DNA of 64,000 nt, taken from NCBI RefSeq assembly GCF_041080625.1, contig NZ_CP163518.1:5642001-5706000 (forward strand), written 5' to 3'. Source of the DNA: Streptomyces sp. CG1 (GTDB lineage Bacteria; Actinomycetota; Actinomycetes; Streptomycetales; Streptomycetaceae). The notes under the pieces were generated by a model. The model did not search any database. It saw only the letters and a program-made list of their open reading frames with translations, and was not told where the DNA came from. The position numbers and the translations under genes were made by a program. Each line of letters begins with the position of its first letter. The first letter of the stretch is position 1. Positions 51,354-58,778 of the stretch are shown piece by piece.

Positions 51354-52519
51354 TGGCCAACAGGAAGGGCAGGCGCCGGCGTTTTGGTGCGGTGCGGCAG
51401 TACCGGTCCGGCCGTTGGACGGCCTCGTATCTCGGGCCCGCCGGTGAGCGCATCCGCGCGGACGAGACCTTCGAGACCAAGAAGGATGCGGAGGTCTGGC
51501 TGTCCCAGGTTGAGGCGGACCTCAGCCGCGGGGACTGGCGTGCTCCCGACGCTGGGGCAGTCAACTTCCGCATCTACGCGGAGAAGTGGGTCGAAGAGCG
51601 GGAGTTGGCCGTTCGCACTGAGGACCTGTACAAGCATCTCCTCCGGCTTTACATCCTTCCCACCTTCGGCGGGCTCGACCTGGACGAGATCACCGCTCCT
51701 CGCGTCCGTGAGTGGCGCGCGGAGCGGCTTCGCACCACCCAGGCCAAGACCACCGTCGCCAAGGCGTACCGCCTCCTCAAGGGCATCCTTGAGACGGCTG
51801 TCGACGACGACTTGATCAGTCGCAATCCGTGCCGGATCAAGGGCGCGGGCAAGGAGCCGGCCGCCGAACGCCGTATCGCCACCGTGGCCCAGGTGGACGC
51901 CCTCGCCAATGCGATCGGTATTCGCTGGCGCCTCATCGTCTACCTCGGCGCGTACGGCCCGATGCGGCCTGAAGAGCTGGCCGGCCTCCGCCGACGGGAC
52001 GTGGATATCGACAACCTCGTGATCCGCGTCCGCGTTGCCGAGCCGGAGCGGACCAACGGCAAGCGTGCTCCTGGCGAAACCAAGTCGGACGCGGGTGTCC
52101 GCGCCGTCGTCCTCCCGGCATTTCTCCACAAGGAGGTGAAACAGCATCTCGCCTGGTTCGCCGAGAAGGAGCCTGACGGCCTGGTGTTCGTCGGCGAGAA
52201 AGGCGCGCCCTTCCGGCGGACCTCCTTCGGTCGGAAGTGGAAGCGTGCTCGCGCTGCCGTCGGCCTCCCTGACGGCTTCCGGTTCTACGACCTTCGTCAC
52301 ACCGGGCACACTCTTTCGACCCGCTCGGGCGCCACCTTGAAGGACACGATGGTCCGCGCCGGCCAGTCCTCCGAGAAAGCCGCGCTGATCTACCAACACT
52401 CCGACGAGGAGCGTCAGCGCGACGTGGCGGCCGGGCTCGACGACATGGTCCGCGCTGAGCGTGCGAAGAATCACGGCGGCGACCGCGCGCACCACAAGGA
52501 GAAGCCCACCGGAAGCTGA
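51353..52519 (+). CDS. int: Tyrosine-type site-specific integrase of the AICE
   Basis: The 388-aa recombinase has an arm-binding N-terminus, a core-binding domain (LDEITAPRVREWRAERLR) and a catalytic domain with Arg in GPMRPEELAGL (about 202), RHTG near 315 and Tyr in ALIYQHS (about 347). It lies 90 bp from the 3' end of tRNA-Gly(CCC), its evident target. The deleted integrase copy at 10078-10814 is a close relative. Confidence 0.93.
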   Translation: MANRKGRRRRFGAVRQYRSGRWTASYLGPAGERIRADETFETKKDAEVWLSQVEADLSRGDWRAPDAGAVNFRIYAEKWVEERELAVRTEDLYKHLLRLYILPTFGGLDLDEITAPRVREWRAERLRTTQAKTTVAKAYRLLKGILETAVDDDLISRNPCRIKGAGKEPAAERRIATVAQVDALANAIGIRWRLIVYLGAYGPMRPEELAGLRRRDVDIDNLVIRVRVAEPERTNGKRAPGETKSDAGVRAVVLPAFLHKEVKQHLAWFAEKEPDGLVFVGEKGAPFRRTSFGRKWKRARAAVGLPDGFRFYDLRHTGHTLSTRSGATLKDTMVRAGQSSEKAALIYQHSDEERQRDVAAGLDDMVRAERAKNHGGDRAHHKEKPTGS

Positions 52520-52577
52520 TCACGGCCTTATGGTGCGGTTGTGGTGCGCGGGCCGCCCACTGGTCCAGACAACAAAG

Positions 52578-52604
52578 AACCCCCGGGTCTCTGACCTGGG
52601 GGTT
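52578..52604. terminator. Terminator shared by int and tRNA-Gly
   Basis: AACCCCC (52578-52584) and GGGGGTT (52598-52604) pair. On the minus strand it follows the tRNA and is trailed by a T-rich stretch, so it is a proper tRNA terminator; it can also stop int. Confidence 0.75.
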
Positions 52605-52609
52605 TCACA

Positions 52610-52683
52610 TGGAGCGGGTGACGAGAATCGAACTCGCGCTCTCAGCTTGGGAAGCTGATGTTCTACCATTAAACTACACCCGC
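52610..52683 (-). tRNA. tRNA-Gly (anticodon CCC)
   Basis: The minus strand folds into a full cloverleaf: acceptor GCGGGTG/CACCCGC, a D-arm, anticodon stem TCAGC/GCTGA with loop TTCCCAA (anticodon CCC), T-arm with TTCGATT, and an encoded CCA at 52612-52610. It is the integration target of the AICE on its left and the source of the att copies at 10864, 19096, 39777 and 42835. Confidence 0.95.
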
Positions 52684-52966
52684 GTAAGTACGGACGTGAT
52701 CCTTGCGGAGTCCTTGTCCGGACCTTGCTCACTGTACATCATCGCAGACCCCTGGTGCTCGGGCCCTGGGGTCTGAGTCTGTTTCAGGGGTCGGATCCGG
52801 CTGCGGGCGGGGCGAGTTGGGGCGTACCGTGGAGGCCTGGCGGAGGGGTCGGGTGAAGCCGGAGTGCCGCCTGGAGAGTCCTCTCTTTAATCCCGTAATG
52901 TGGCTTTTGTCGTCAGGGCGCGGGTAGGCCCGACGAGGCTCTTGGGGAAGGGACTTAAGGGACTTG

Positions 52967-53125
52967 ATGGAACGCACCGTCGTCCGCTGCGCGGACGGGC
53001 ACGTCTTCAGCACCGCTTCGTTCCCGATGCAGCAGGCCGATCGGCTCGGCCCCGGCCGGCTCATGAGGTGTCCCCGGTGCGCCCGGCTCCGCAGTGTGGT
53101 GCCGGTCGCCCTGGAGAAGCGCTAG
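52967..53125 (+). CDS. 52-aa Cys-rich conserved protein upstream of dcd
   Basis: An ATG after AAGGGA gives MERTVVRCADGHVF and a C-terminal RCPRCARLRSVV; a Cys near the N-terminus plus CxxC suggest a small zinc ribbon. It lies 177 bp before dcd on the same strand. Function unknown. Confidence 0.7.
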   Translation: MERTVVRCADGHVFSTASFPMQQADRLGPGRLMRCPRCARLRSVVPVALEKR

Positions 53126-53245
53126 CGGGCGGAAGCGGCAGCAGACAGAGGCAGGCAGCAGCCGTAACGCCGGTCACAGCGGTAACAGAAGCAAGCCGGC
53201 TTACGCAGGCAAGCAGCCGTGACACCGGCAGGCAGCGGTAACACA

Positions 53246-53285
53246 GGCGCGCGGAGCCGTCACGATTGTCACGGCTCCGCGCGCC
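53246..53285. terminator. 15-bp perfect hairpin upstream of dcd
   Basis: Arms 53246-53260 and 53271-53285 are perfect inverted repeats around a 10-base loop. It ends 17 bp before the dcd start, so it may terminate the upstream small gene or fold in the dcd leader. The 120 bases before it are low-complexity with repeated CAGCGGTAACA and GCAGCCGT blocks. Confidence 0.65.
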
Positions 53286-53302
53286 TTGCGTATCCTCGCT
53301 AC

Positions 53303-53878
53303 GTGCTTCTCTCAGACAAGGACATCCGGGCCGAGATCGACGCCGGGCGGGTACGGATCGATCCCTATGACGAAACCATGGTGCAGCCGTCGAGCATCGA
53401 CGTACGGCTGGACCGGTATTTCCGGGTGTTCGAGAACCACCGGTACCCGCACATCGACCCCTCCGTCGAGCAGACCGATCTGACGCGGCTGGTCGAGCCG
53501 GACGGGGACGAGCCGTTCATTCTGCACCCCGGGGAGTTCGTGCTGGCCTCGACGTACGAGGTCATCTCGCTGCCCGACGATCTCGCCTCGCGGCTTGAGG
53601 GGAAGTCCTCGCTGGGGCGGCTGGGGCTGGTCACCCACTCCACCGCCGGGTTCATCGACCCCGGCTTCAGCGGGCACGTCACCCTCGAGCTGTCCAATCT
53701 CGCCACGCTCCCGATCAAGCTCTGGCCGGGGATGAAGATCGGCCAGCTGTGCATGTTCCGGCTGACCTCGCCCGCCGAGTTCCCCTACGGCAGTGAGCGC
53801 TACGGCTCCCGCTACCAGGGACAGCGCGGGCCGACCGCCTCGCGGTCCTTCGTCAATTTCCACCGGACCCAGGTATGA
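53303..53878 (+). CDS. dcd: dCTP deaminase
   Basis: The 191-aa enzyme turns dCTP into dUTP for thymidylate synthesis. Family blocks are clear: [27 protein letters not shown], and [21 protein letters not shown] with the catalytic Glu (in two halves). The GTG at 53303 gives the normal length, starting [12 protein letters not shown]. This is a chromosomal household gene next to the tRNA. Confidence 0.95.
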   Translation: MLLSDKDIRAEIDAGRVRIDPYDETMVQPSSIDVRLDRYFRVFENHRYPHIDPSVEQTDLTRLVEPDGDEPFILHPGEFVLASTYEVISLPDDLASRLEGKSSLGRLGLVTHSTAGFIDPGFSGHVTLELSNLATLPIKLWPGMKIGQLCMFRLTSPAEFPYGSERYGSRYQGQRGPTASRSFVNFHRTQV

Positions 53879-53891
53879 GGGCAGCAGAAGT

Positions 53892-54095
53892 ATGAGTGAC
53901 ACGCAGGGTGTGCGGGAGAACCTGACCTACGAGGCGTTCGGCCTCGCCATCCGCGAGCTGGCGCAGACCATCGCCGACGACGGGTACGAGCCCGACATCG
54001 TGCTCAGCATCGCCCGGGGCGGCGTGTTCGTCGCGGGTGGCCTTGCGTACGCCCTCGACTGCAAGAACATCCATCTGGTGAACGTCGAGGTTTAG
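53892..54095 (+). pseudogene. Phosphoribosyltransferase gene cut by an integrated element
   Basis: The first 66 residues (YEAFGLAIRELAQTIADDG, DIVLSIARGGVFVAGGLAYAL, NIHLVNVE) match the start of an actinobacterial phosphoribosyltransferase of about 180 aa. The frame then ends in a new stop at 54093-54095, and the PRPP-binding loop that should follow is absent. The DNA right of this point has AICE content, so the gene has been split by integration and its 3' part should lie at the other end of the element, outside the window. Confidence 0.8.
54081..54095. other. Probable attL of the second AICE
   Basis: The phosphoribosyltransferase similarity stops within these bases (AACGTCGAGG is the last part that fits). 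The crossover core must lie here; its exact limits need the right junction, which is beyond 64000. Confidence 0.5.
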
Positions 54096-54114
54096 CCGAG
54101 CCTCCCATACCATG

Positions 54115-54150
54115 AGGCTCTGACCTGGGCAAACGGCATGGTCAGAGCCT
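54115..54150. terminator. Hairpin terminator at the element's left end
   Basis: AGGCTCTGACC (54115-54125) and GGTCAGAGCCT (54140-54150) are a perfect 11-bp dyad followed by TTTCGGGTTT. An alternative, shorter dyad (GAGCCTC/GAGGCTC, 54099-54120) overlaps it. Confidence 0.75.
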
Positions 54151-54310
54151 TTCGGGTTTACTCGTTCGTACCCCTTGGATGTAGGTCTGACGGGTTGCTC
54201 TGCTGAGGTTTTGCTGACCCTCTGAGGGCTTTCTCACACCCAAGCCGAACGGTATCGCCCTGCTGGCCGGCTGTCCCTGAAGTTCGGCAACGGTGCCGAC
54301 GCAAGAGTGA

Positions 54311-54342
54311 GCCCCGCCACTCTTTCGGGTGAGCGGCGGGGC
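54311..54342. terminator. Hairpin terminator downstream of DUF397 gene
   Basis: GCCCCGCC (54311-54318) and GGCGGGGC (54335-54342) pair. It lies where transcripts of the minus-strand XRE-DUF397 pair would end. Confidence 0.65.
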
Positions 54343-54426
54343 TTCACGTGGGTGGGGCAGGCTCACACGGTGGCCTGCGGGGGATGATCGTAGAGGCTCC
54401 TGCATCGGTATGCGCGGCCCCGATGG

Positions 54427-54639
54427 TTAGACGGTGTGGTGGAACTTTCCGGCCTTGACTCCCGCCACGAAGGACGAAAACGCGTGGGCGGGGAGGTCCA
54501 GAACCGGGCCGCTCGGGGTCTTGGAGTCACGGACGGGGACCACGCCGCACGCGGCGACGAGGTTTGCGGCGACCTCAATGCAGGCGCCGCCGTTGTTGCT
54601 GTAAGAGGACTTGAACCAATGGGGGGATTCAGTCGTCAC
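54427..54639 (-). CDS. DUF397 protein
   Basis: This 70-aa protein is typical: WFKSSYSNNGGACIEVAANL at the start, VPVRDSKTPSGPVL in the middle and FSSFVAGVKAGKF at the end. DUF397 proteins are paired with XRE/DUF5753 regulators, here overlapping by 4 bp, and such pairs behave like regulatory or toxin-antitoxin-like modules in Streptomyces. Confidence 0.92.
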   Translation of the reverse strand: MTTESPHWFKSSYSNNGGACIEVAANLVAACGVVPVRDSKTPSGPVLDLPAHAFSSFVAGVKAGKFHHTV

Positions 54640-55463
54640 GGGGTGCCCTTTCGTACCTGCTCGATCATGGCCACGGATGCCGCCTGAGATAGGGCTTCGG
54701 CCTGTAACTGATGGTAGGCGGTCAACAGGGGCACCACGGAAGTGGTTTCCCGTTCGAGCTGGCCACGCTGCGCTGACTCCGCGTAGGAGAGGAGAGAGCG
54801 GTTCTCCATGGTCAGGATGTACAGCGGTAGGTCGAACGGGCGGCGGTCGCCCATGTTGAACGGGGCGACCTGGAGCACGGTGTTCGGCAGTGCGGCGAAC
54901 TCGACGAGGCGCGCCAACTGACCGTCCATGGTGGTCGGGCTGCCAACGGGGCGTCTGAGGCAGCTTTCGTCCAGTACGGCGAGCACCAGTGGTGGCGGTG
55001 TCCGTTTAAGGGCTGCCTGGCGCTCTGCTACGAGTGCGATCCGTTCGTCTCCCTGCTCGGGCGTAATAGCACCTCGTTCGACCGCGCGGGCGGTGAGTGC
55101 TGATGTGTACTCCGACGTCTGGAGTATGCCGGGCATGACTCCGACCTCGTACAGCCTGATCTCTGCCGCTCGCGCCTCATGCGTCACGTATTCCGGGAAC
55201 CCTTCCAACAGCGCCGTGTGCCGAACGGCGCGGCTCTGGCGCTGAAGCCTGTCCCCGGTCCCGAGTGCCCTGTCAGCACTCGCCGCGAAACGGGGAGTTG
55301 GGGGACGGCGACCAGTTTCCACGGCGGAGATGTGCGTCCCGGAGCATCCCATGTGCTCCGCTAGCTCGTCCTGAGTCCAGCCGTGCTCATCCCGGAGCGT
55401 ACGCAGGAGATGCCCAAACTTCGCGTTCGGTGACTTTTCGGGGTCCACTTCTTTTCGGTTCAA
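54636..55463 (-). CDS. XRE-family regulator with DUF5753 domain
   Basis: The 275-aa protein has an N-terminal XRE helix-turn-helix (residues 14-68; WTQDELAEHMGCSGTHISAVE, in two parts) and a C-terminal DUF5753 domain (GFPEYVTHEARAAEIRLYE, MPGILQTSEYT). Its stop overlaps the DUF397 start. Such pairs occur many times per Streptomyces genome and often in AICEs. Confidence 0.92.
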   Translation of the reverse strand: MNRKEVDPEKSPNAKFGHLLRTLRDEHGWTQDELAEHMGCSGTHISAVETGRRPPTPRFAASADRALGTGDRLQRQSRAVRHTALLEGFPEYVTHEARAAEIRLYEVGVMPGILQTSEYTSALTARAVERGAITPEQGDERIALVAERQAALKRTPPPLVLAVLDESCLRRPVGSPTTMDGQLARLVEFAALPNTVLQVAPFNMGDRRPFDLPLYILTMENRSLLSYAESAQRGQLERETTSVVPLLTAYHQLQAEALSQAASVAMIEQVRKGTP

Positions 55464-55569
55464 CGGTGATCACCCAACTCCTCGTTCAAATAACGCAAGT
55501 TGAAGACACTCCGACTGTAGGTCACGCTGAATCTCCCCGGTAGTCGTAGCACTACGGAGAGGAGCAGCC

Positions 55570-55782
55570 GTGCCCGGTAGGCGCTATTTCGCGGAACCGC
55601 ACGAGTCCTCGACGCCCCAGCCCCCGGCTAACGACGTGGCGGAGTTGGAAGCGCTCATAGCCGCTGGCGGGTTCTGGCGTCTGGCCCCGGACTGGGTGCC
55701 GCGCGCCGGCTACGCCGCGCCGACTCGCGCCGTACTGCGGGACGTTGAGGCCGGACTACGACGGAGGCTGACGGATGAGTGA
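55570..55782 (+). CDS. Small AICE protein, unknown (first of an overlapping chain)
   Basis: The 70-aa protein follows GGAGAGGAG and has a conserved-looking helical centre (DVAELEALIAAGGFW) and tail. It overlaps the next gene by 8 bp. Proteins of this size and place are standard in AICEs; function not known. Confidence 0.65.
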   Translation: MPGRRYFAEPHESSTPQPPANDVAELEALIAAGGFWRLAPDWVPRAGYAAPTRAVLRDVEAGLRRRLTDE

Positions 55783-55981
55783 CGCCACGGTGGTTCCGGC
55801 GCTTCGCACACCGGAACTTGAGCCCGTGTCCGTGGACGGCTGCTCGTTCTGTGCTGCTGCCGTACGGCAGCGGGAAGCGGCACATAGGCTCGGCAGGGTG
55901 GCGAGCGTCCGCAGCGCCAATGAGGCGATCCGGCAGCACCCGCATCGCCGAGCAGCGGACGTGCGGGAGGGAGTGGCGTGA
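55775..55981 (+). CDS. Small AICE protein with CxxC-like start region
   Basis: The 68-aa protein contains VDGCSFCAAAVRQREAAHRLG and a basic tail rich in Arg/His. The Cys pair (CSFC) may bind zinc. It overlaps both neighbours and is probably co-translated with them. Confidence 0.6.
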   Translation: MSDATVVPALRTPELEPVSVDGCSFCAAAVRQREAAHRLGRVASVRSANEAIRQHPHRRAADVREGVA

Positions 55982-56169
55982 GTGCCGACTTCCCCGAGCA
56001 CGGCGATCCTCCGATCCGGTCGGCGCTGAACTGGCCGCCCTGCAAGTGCGGCCATCCGAAGTGCCCCGACGCCTCACCGACGTACCAGCGGTGTGACGAC
56101 CGGTCTGACAGTCCCGCCATGCAACGGCTGCGGCCCCTTGTGCAGCGGGAGAATCGGCGTGCGCGCTGA
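55978..56169 (+). CDS. Small Cys-rich AICE protein
   Basis: The 63-aa protein starts at a GTG overlapping the previous stop. PPCKCGHPKCPDASPTYQRC has five Cys and one His and looks like a zinc-binding knuckle. No family was recognised. Confidence 0.55.
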   Translation: MSADFPEHGDPPIRSALNWPPCKCGHPKCPDASPTYQRCDDRSDSPAMQRLRPLVQRENRRAR

Positions 56170-56290
56170 GAGCTGGTGGAGACGCTACAGCGGACGGCTC
56201 GACCCGGTGTCCGGCGTGATCGCGTTCCCGCCCGATTCGCTCCCTCCATGCCGTGTCCCCGAGTGCGGGCGATGCAGAGAAAGGCGAGAG

Positions 56291-56620
56291 ATGAAATGTG
56301 ACAGGACATTGGACGTGCCGCACGGGATGCGGGTGGCAGCGTTGGAGCTCGCGAGCGAATTGCCGTTCGGTGGCGACCCTTTGCCGGATAACGTGACGTG
56401 CGAACTCGACAGGCACGACTACGGCGAACACACCGCGCAGCTCCGGGACTTGGGCAAAGGGTCCGCTGTGTGGATCACGTGGGGGAAGAGTGGCGACGTC
56501 GCCCACGACATCAAGGTGCAGATCCTTGCCATCTGTGATTCGGCAAGCCCGTCGGAGGAAAACTACTGCTGGCTTCCCGAAGAGCATTGGGGCGGCCACT
56601 CCTGGGAGCGTTACGAGTGA
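56291..56620 (+). CDS. AICE protein of unknown function
   Basis: From the ATG at 56291 the protein is 109 aa: CELDRHDYGEHTAQL, AVWITWG and a C-terminal Trp/His-rich end (WLPEEHWGGHSWERYE). Cys-His pairs in the first half and near the end may hold metal. It overlaps the next GTG start by 4 bp. Confidence 0.6.
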   Translation: MKCDRTLDVPHGMRVAALELASELPFGGDPLPDNVTCELDRHDYGEHTAQLRDLGKGSAVWITWGKSGDVAHDIKVQILAICDSASPSEENYCWLPEEHWGGHSWERYE

Positions 56621-56901
56621 GCCACGTTGAATGCAGCGCGGAAGGCCCCGAGCTGGATGACAGCAGCTGGGAGTACTTCAAAGCCCGGTTCCCTGCCAGG
56701 CTGGATGAGCTGAGGGCGCCATGCGCGGGGCCTGTTGACCCTGAACGGTGCCCCATGTGCCGGGCTCTGCGGGGGGCGCTCAAGGAGTCGCTGGAGACCA
56801 AGAACGCCGCAGCTGGAAAGGCGGTCTTGTACGCCATGCGAGACCACATGGTCTACGGCCACTCGAAAGATGCGCGGACAAGGCGGCGGGCCGATGCGTG
56901 A
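56617..56901 (+). CDS. Small AICE protein with CPMC motif
   Basis: A GTG overlapping the upstream stop gives 94 aa. PERCPMCRALRGALKES and a later DHMVYGHSK with two His suggest a CCHH-like zinc site. The stop overlaps the next start. Function unknown. Confidence 0.6.
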   Translation: MSHVECSAEGPELDDSSWEYFKARFPARLDELRAPCAGPVDPERCPMCRALRGALKESLETKNAAAGKAVLYAMRDHMVYGHSKDARTRRRADA

Positions 56902-57076
56902 AGCGAAGCAAAGGCGAATCGCTGCGAAGCGCTGGATTCCTTTTCTCACGCGCTGGTTTCCTTACCTCAGGAGCAAAATCAGTGAGACCTTCGCGTTCTT
57001 ATTCGTCGCTGGGGTCTCAATGGCGACCGGTTTTTGTGTGGGCGCCCTCTGGATAAGTCAGCAGGTGTACCGCTAA
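56894..57076 (+). CDS. Small single-span membrane protein of the AICE
   Basis: The 60-aa protein has a basic start (MREAKQRRIAAKRW) and one membrane segment (AFLFVAGVSMATGFCVGALW). It closes the chain of overlapping small genes. Confidence 0.55.
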   Translation: MREAKQRRIAAKRWIPFLTRWFPYLRSKISETFAFLFVAGVSMATGFCVGALWISQQVYR

Positions 57077-57284
57077 GCCCCCGCCTTGGCCGGATGATCC
57101 CCCGATTCCCCCGATCTCCGGTCAGGGTGGGTTCCAACTCCTCTGTCGCTCTCCCTAAGCTGGGTGATCCTCAAGCGGGGGGACAGCGAGTGTGCGACAG
57201 AGAGCCCGTGAGACAGCCAAGTCGCGAATGTCGACGGCCGCGTTGGCTGCTATCCGGTCCGACCCCGGGCACGGGCACCCCCAA

Positions 57285-57380
57285 CTCCTTGTAGCTCAGT
57301 CAGGAAGAGCACAGGCAGCGCTGTTGTTGCCGGACGGTCCAGCGCACCTGACGACCCCGGTTCGAGTCCGGGCAAGGGGA
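57285..57380 (+). ncRNA. tRNA-like RNA with an extended anticodon arm
   Basis: Acceptor arms CTCCTTG (57285-57291) and CAAGGGG (57373-57379), a D-arm (GCTC/GAGC) and a perfect T-arm (CCCGG, TTCGAGT, CCGGG) fit a tRNA. Between D- and T-arms there are about 39 bases instead of about 17: CAGG/CCTG outside, GCGCTG/CAGCGC inside and a 16-base loop. No normal anticodon can be assigned and no CCA is encoded. It is a tRNA-derived or tRNA-mimicking RNA carried by the element. Confidence 0.6.
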
Positions 57381-57382
57381 CG

Positions 57383-57444
57383 GCTCGCCCCGGCGGATCA
57401 TCCGCCCGCAACCCTGGACAGGTCGAGCGCCTGCCGGGGCGAGC
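57383..57444. repeat. 12-bp perfect inverted repeat after the tRNA-like RNA
   Basis: Arms GCTCGCCCCGGC (57383-57394) and GCCGGGGCGAGC (57433-57444) enclose 38 bases. It begins three bases after the tRNA-like 3' end and may protect or terminate that transcript, or control the gene that starts at 57481. Confidence 0.65.
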
Positions 57445-57480
57445 ACCGCAAGGCACCACAACTCGATCAGAGGAGTGAGC

Positions 57481-57963
57481 ATGTCTGCACCTGTCATGGA
57501 GGCAGTCAAAGCGAGGACGCTGGTTACTCCAGCGTTCTTCGAGCGACTGTGCCTCCGGGTGGCCAAGACCAACGACCTGGACCGCGAGACCGCTGAGGCG
57601 ATCACGGAACAGGCTCTTGCGTATTTGGCCACGTCCGCGCAGAAGCCCGTAGGGGCTCCGACGCTCTACATGAGCGCGGACGTGGATCCGGCGTGGCACG
57701 AGTTCATGACGTACACCCGGCAGTACGACGCGTTTTTCGAGTCGCACGGCTGGCCCAAGGTTCACCACAACCCGTGTGACGGCTACGGCGGGGCGGTCTA
57801 CCCGCCGGCGGCCGAGGTGCTTCCCCTCACCGTGGCTGCCATCCAGGCGGCGGGATACCTCGTCGTCCCGGAGCTGTGGAAGGCTGGCGTCGACTGTGAG
57901 GACACGTGCGGCGACGACGGCGGCGGCGGCAACCCGCTGCCGACGTGCGAGCACAGCATCTGA
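57481..57963 (+). CDS. Glycine-rich-domain-containing-like protein
   Basis: The 160-aa protein contains DVDPAWHEFMTYTRQYDAFF, the core of the glycine-rich domain-containing (GRDP-like) family, and a Cys/His-rich C-terminus (CEDTCGDDGGGGN, PTCEHSI). The ATG at 57481 was chosen because GGAG precedes it at a good distance; a GTG at 57475 is possible. Function is unknown in bacteria. Confidence 0.7.
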   Translation: MSAPVMEAVKARTLVTPAFFERLCLRVAKTNDLDRETAEAITEQALAYLATSAQKPVGAPTLYMSADVDPAWHEFMTYTRQYDAFFESHGWPKVHHNPCDGYGGAVYPPAAEVLPLTVAAIQAAGYLVVPELWKAGVDCEDTCGDDGGGGNPLPTCEHSI

Positions 57964-58055
57964 CGCCTGCAAGATCGTCTAGGTGATGTCAGCCCCCGCC
58001 CTTAGAGTGCTTCGGGCGGGGGCTGACGGCCGGACGGACGAGGTGAGGGAGATAG

Positions 58056-58517
58056 ATGGCGCCACCGATGAGCGGAACTGGCAGAGTGACAATCTTCCCG
58101 TTCCTGCATGACTGGGAGACGTCATCGAGGTGCGTCCTCGCCTACACAACCGCAGACAACGGCCTTACCGCAGTTCTCGGAGTCATTCCCGTTGAGGGCA
58201 ACGTGCACGAGCCTGGTGACCTGCTCGCGCTGGCAGGCAGGCACGGCTTCATCGGCGAGTGGAAGGGGTCGCACGAGCAACGGTGCGGCTGCTGGCTCGC
58301 GTGTACCGGTTACAGTTCGCGGACTGTGAGGAAGACGGGCACGATCGATGTGCCTGAGGCGGGGTGGACCGTCGACATGGCACGGGCCGTTGACCTTGAC
58401 AGCCCGTACTACGGCCATCGGCGGGTATTCGCTGGCCGGATTTCCCTCGATGATCAGGAACTCATGGAGCAAGCACGCGCGCTGCTTCCCCGGGCGGAGT
58501 CGAGCCCTAGCACGTAA
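58056..58517 (+). CDS. Protein of unknown function
   Basis: The 153-aa frame has even amino-acid use and a defined start (GAGGGAGATAG upstream). CGCWLACTGY and the alternating hydrophobic pattern suggest a small alpha/beta fold. I recognise no family. A strong terminator follows at 58532. Confidence 0.6.
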   Translation: MAPPMSGTGRVTIFPFLHDWETSSRCVLAYTTADNGLTAVLGVIPVEGNVHEPGDLLALAGRHGFIGEWKGSHEQRCGCWLACTGYSSRTVRKTGTIDVPEAGWTVDMARAVDLDSPYYGHRRVFAGRISLDDQELMEQARALLPRAESSPST

Positions 58518-58531
58518 GCGGATCTGAGCTG

Positions 58532-58576
58532 GCCCCGGTCGCCTCCATCACCCGTGGAGGCGGCCGGGGCTTCTTC
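58532..58576. terminator. Strong hairpin terminator
   Basis: GCCCCGGTCGCCTCCA pairs with TGGAGGCGGCCGGGGC, one bulge only, followed by TTCTTC. It ends the transcript of the 58056 gene. Confidence 0.85.
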
Positions 58577-58655
58577 ACGCAACGGGCCGTTGGTCGGCAG
58601 GCGTCAAGCCCTGTGTTCCCCGGCTGGTGGGGCTCTCTGCGTCTTCGCCTCGACT

Positions 58656-58724
58656 CTCATTCGGATAAGTGGTTGACCGCCTCGGGGTTGGCGTTGGATG
58701 CTGGCCACTCATTCGGATGAGTGG
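58656..58724. promoter_or_regulatory. Two GntR-operator-like sites upstream of the SH3-domain gene
   Basis: CTCATTCGGATAAGTGG (58656-58672) and CACTCATTCGGATGAGTGG (58706-58724) share the near-palindrome ACTCATTCGNATRAGTG with three sites upstream of the GntR gene (61593-61714). The first is followed directly by TTGACC, a likely -35 box. The GntR regulator encoded at 60701 is the obvious ligand. Confidence 0.65.
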
Positions 58725-58778
58725 CTGCCGGTTCGGTTGGCTGCTGCTCGCCCTCTTCGAGTCGAAGGGATTTCGATC

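Larger units (their letters stand above)
54096..54426. other. Left end of the second AICE, non-coding
   Basis: The region holds two hairpin terminators (listed separately) and no gene. It separates the cut phosphoribosyltransferase gene from the minus-strand DUF397/XRE pair. Confidence 0.55.
57077..57480. other. Non-coding region with tRNA-like gene
   Basis: No protein gene is supported. The tRNA-like sequence (57285-57380) and the dyad behind it (57383-57444) fill the second half. Confidence 0.6.

Noticed and set aside
53126..53245. Possible CRISPR-like repeats
   Set aside because: The repeated blocks are short, irregular and have no uniform spacers.
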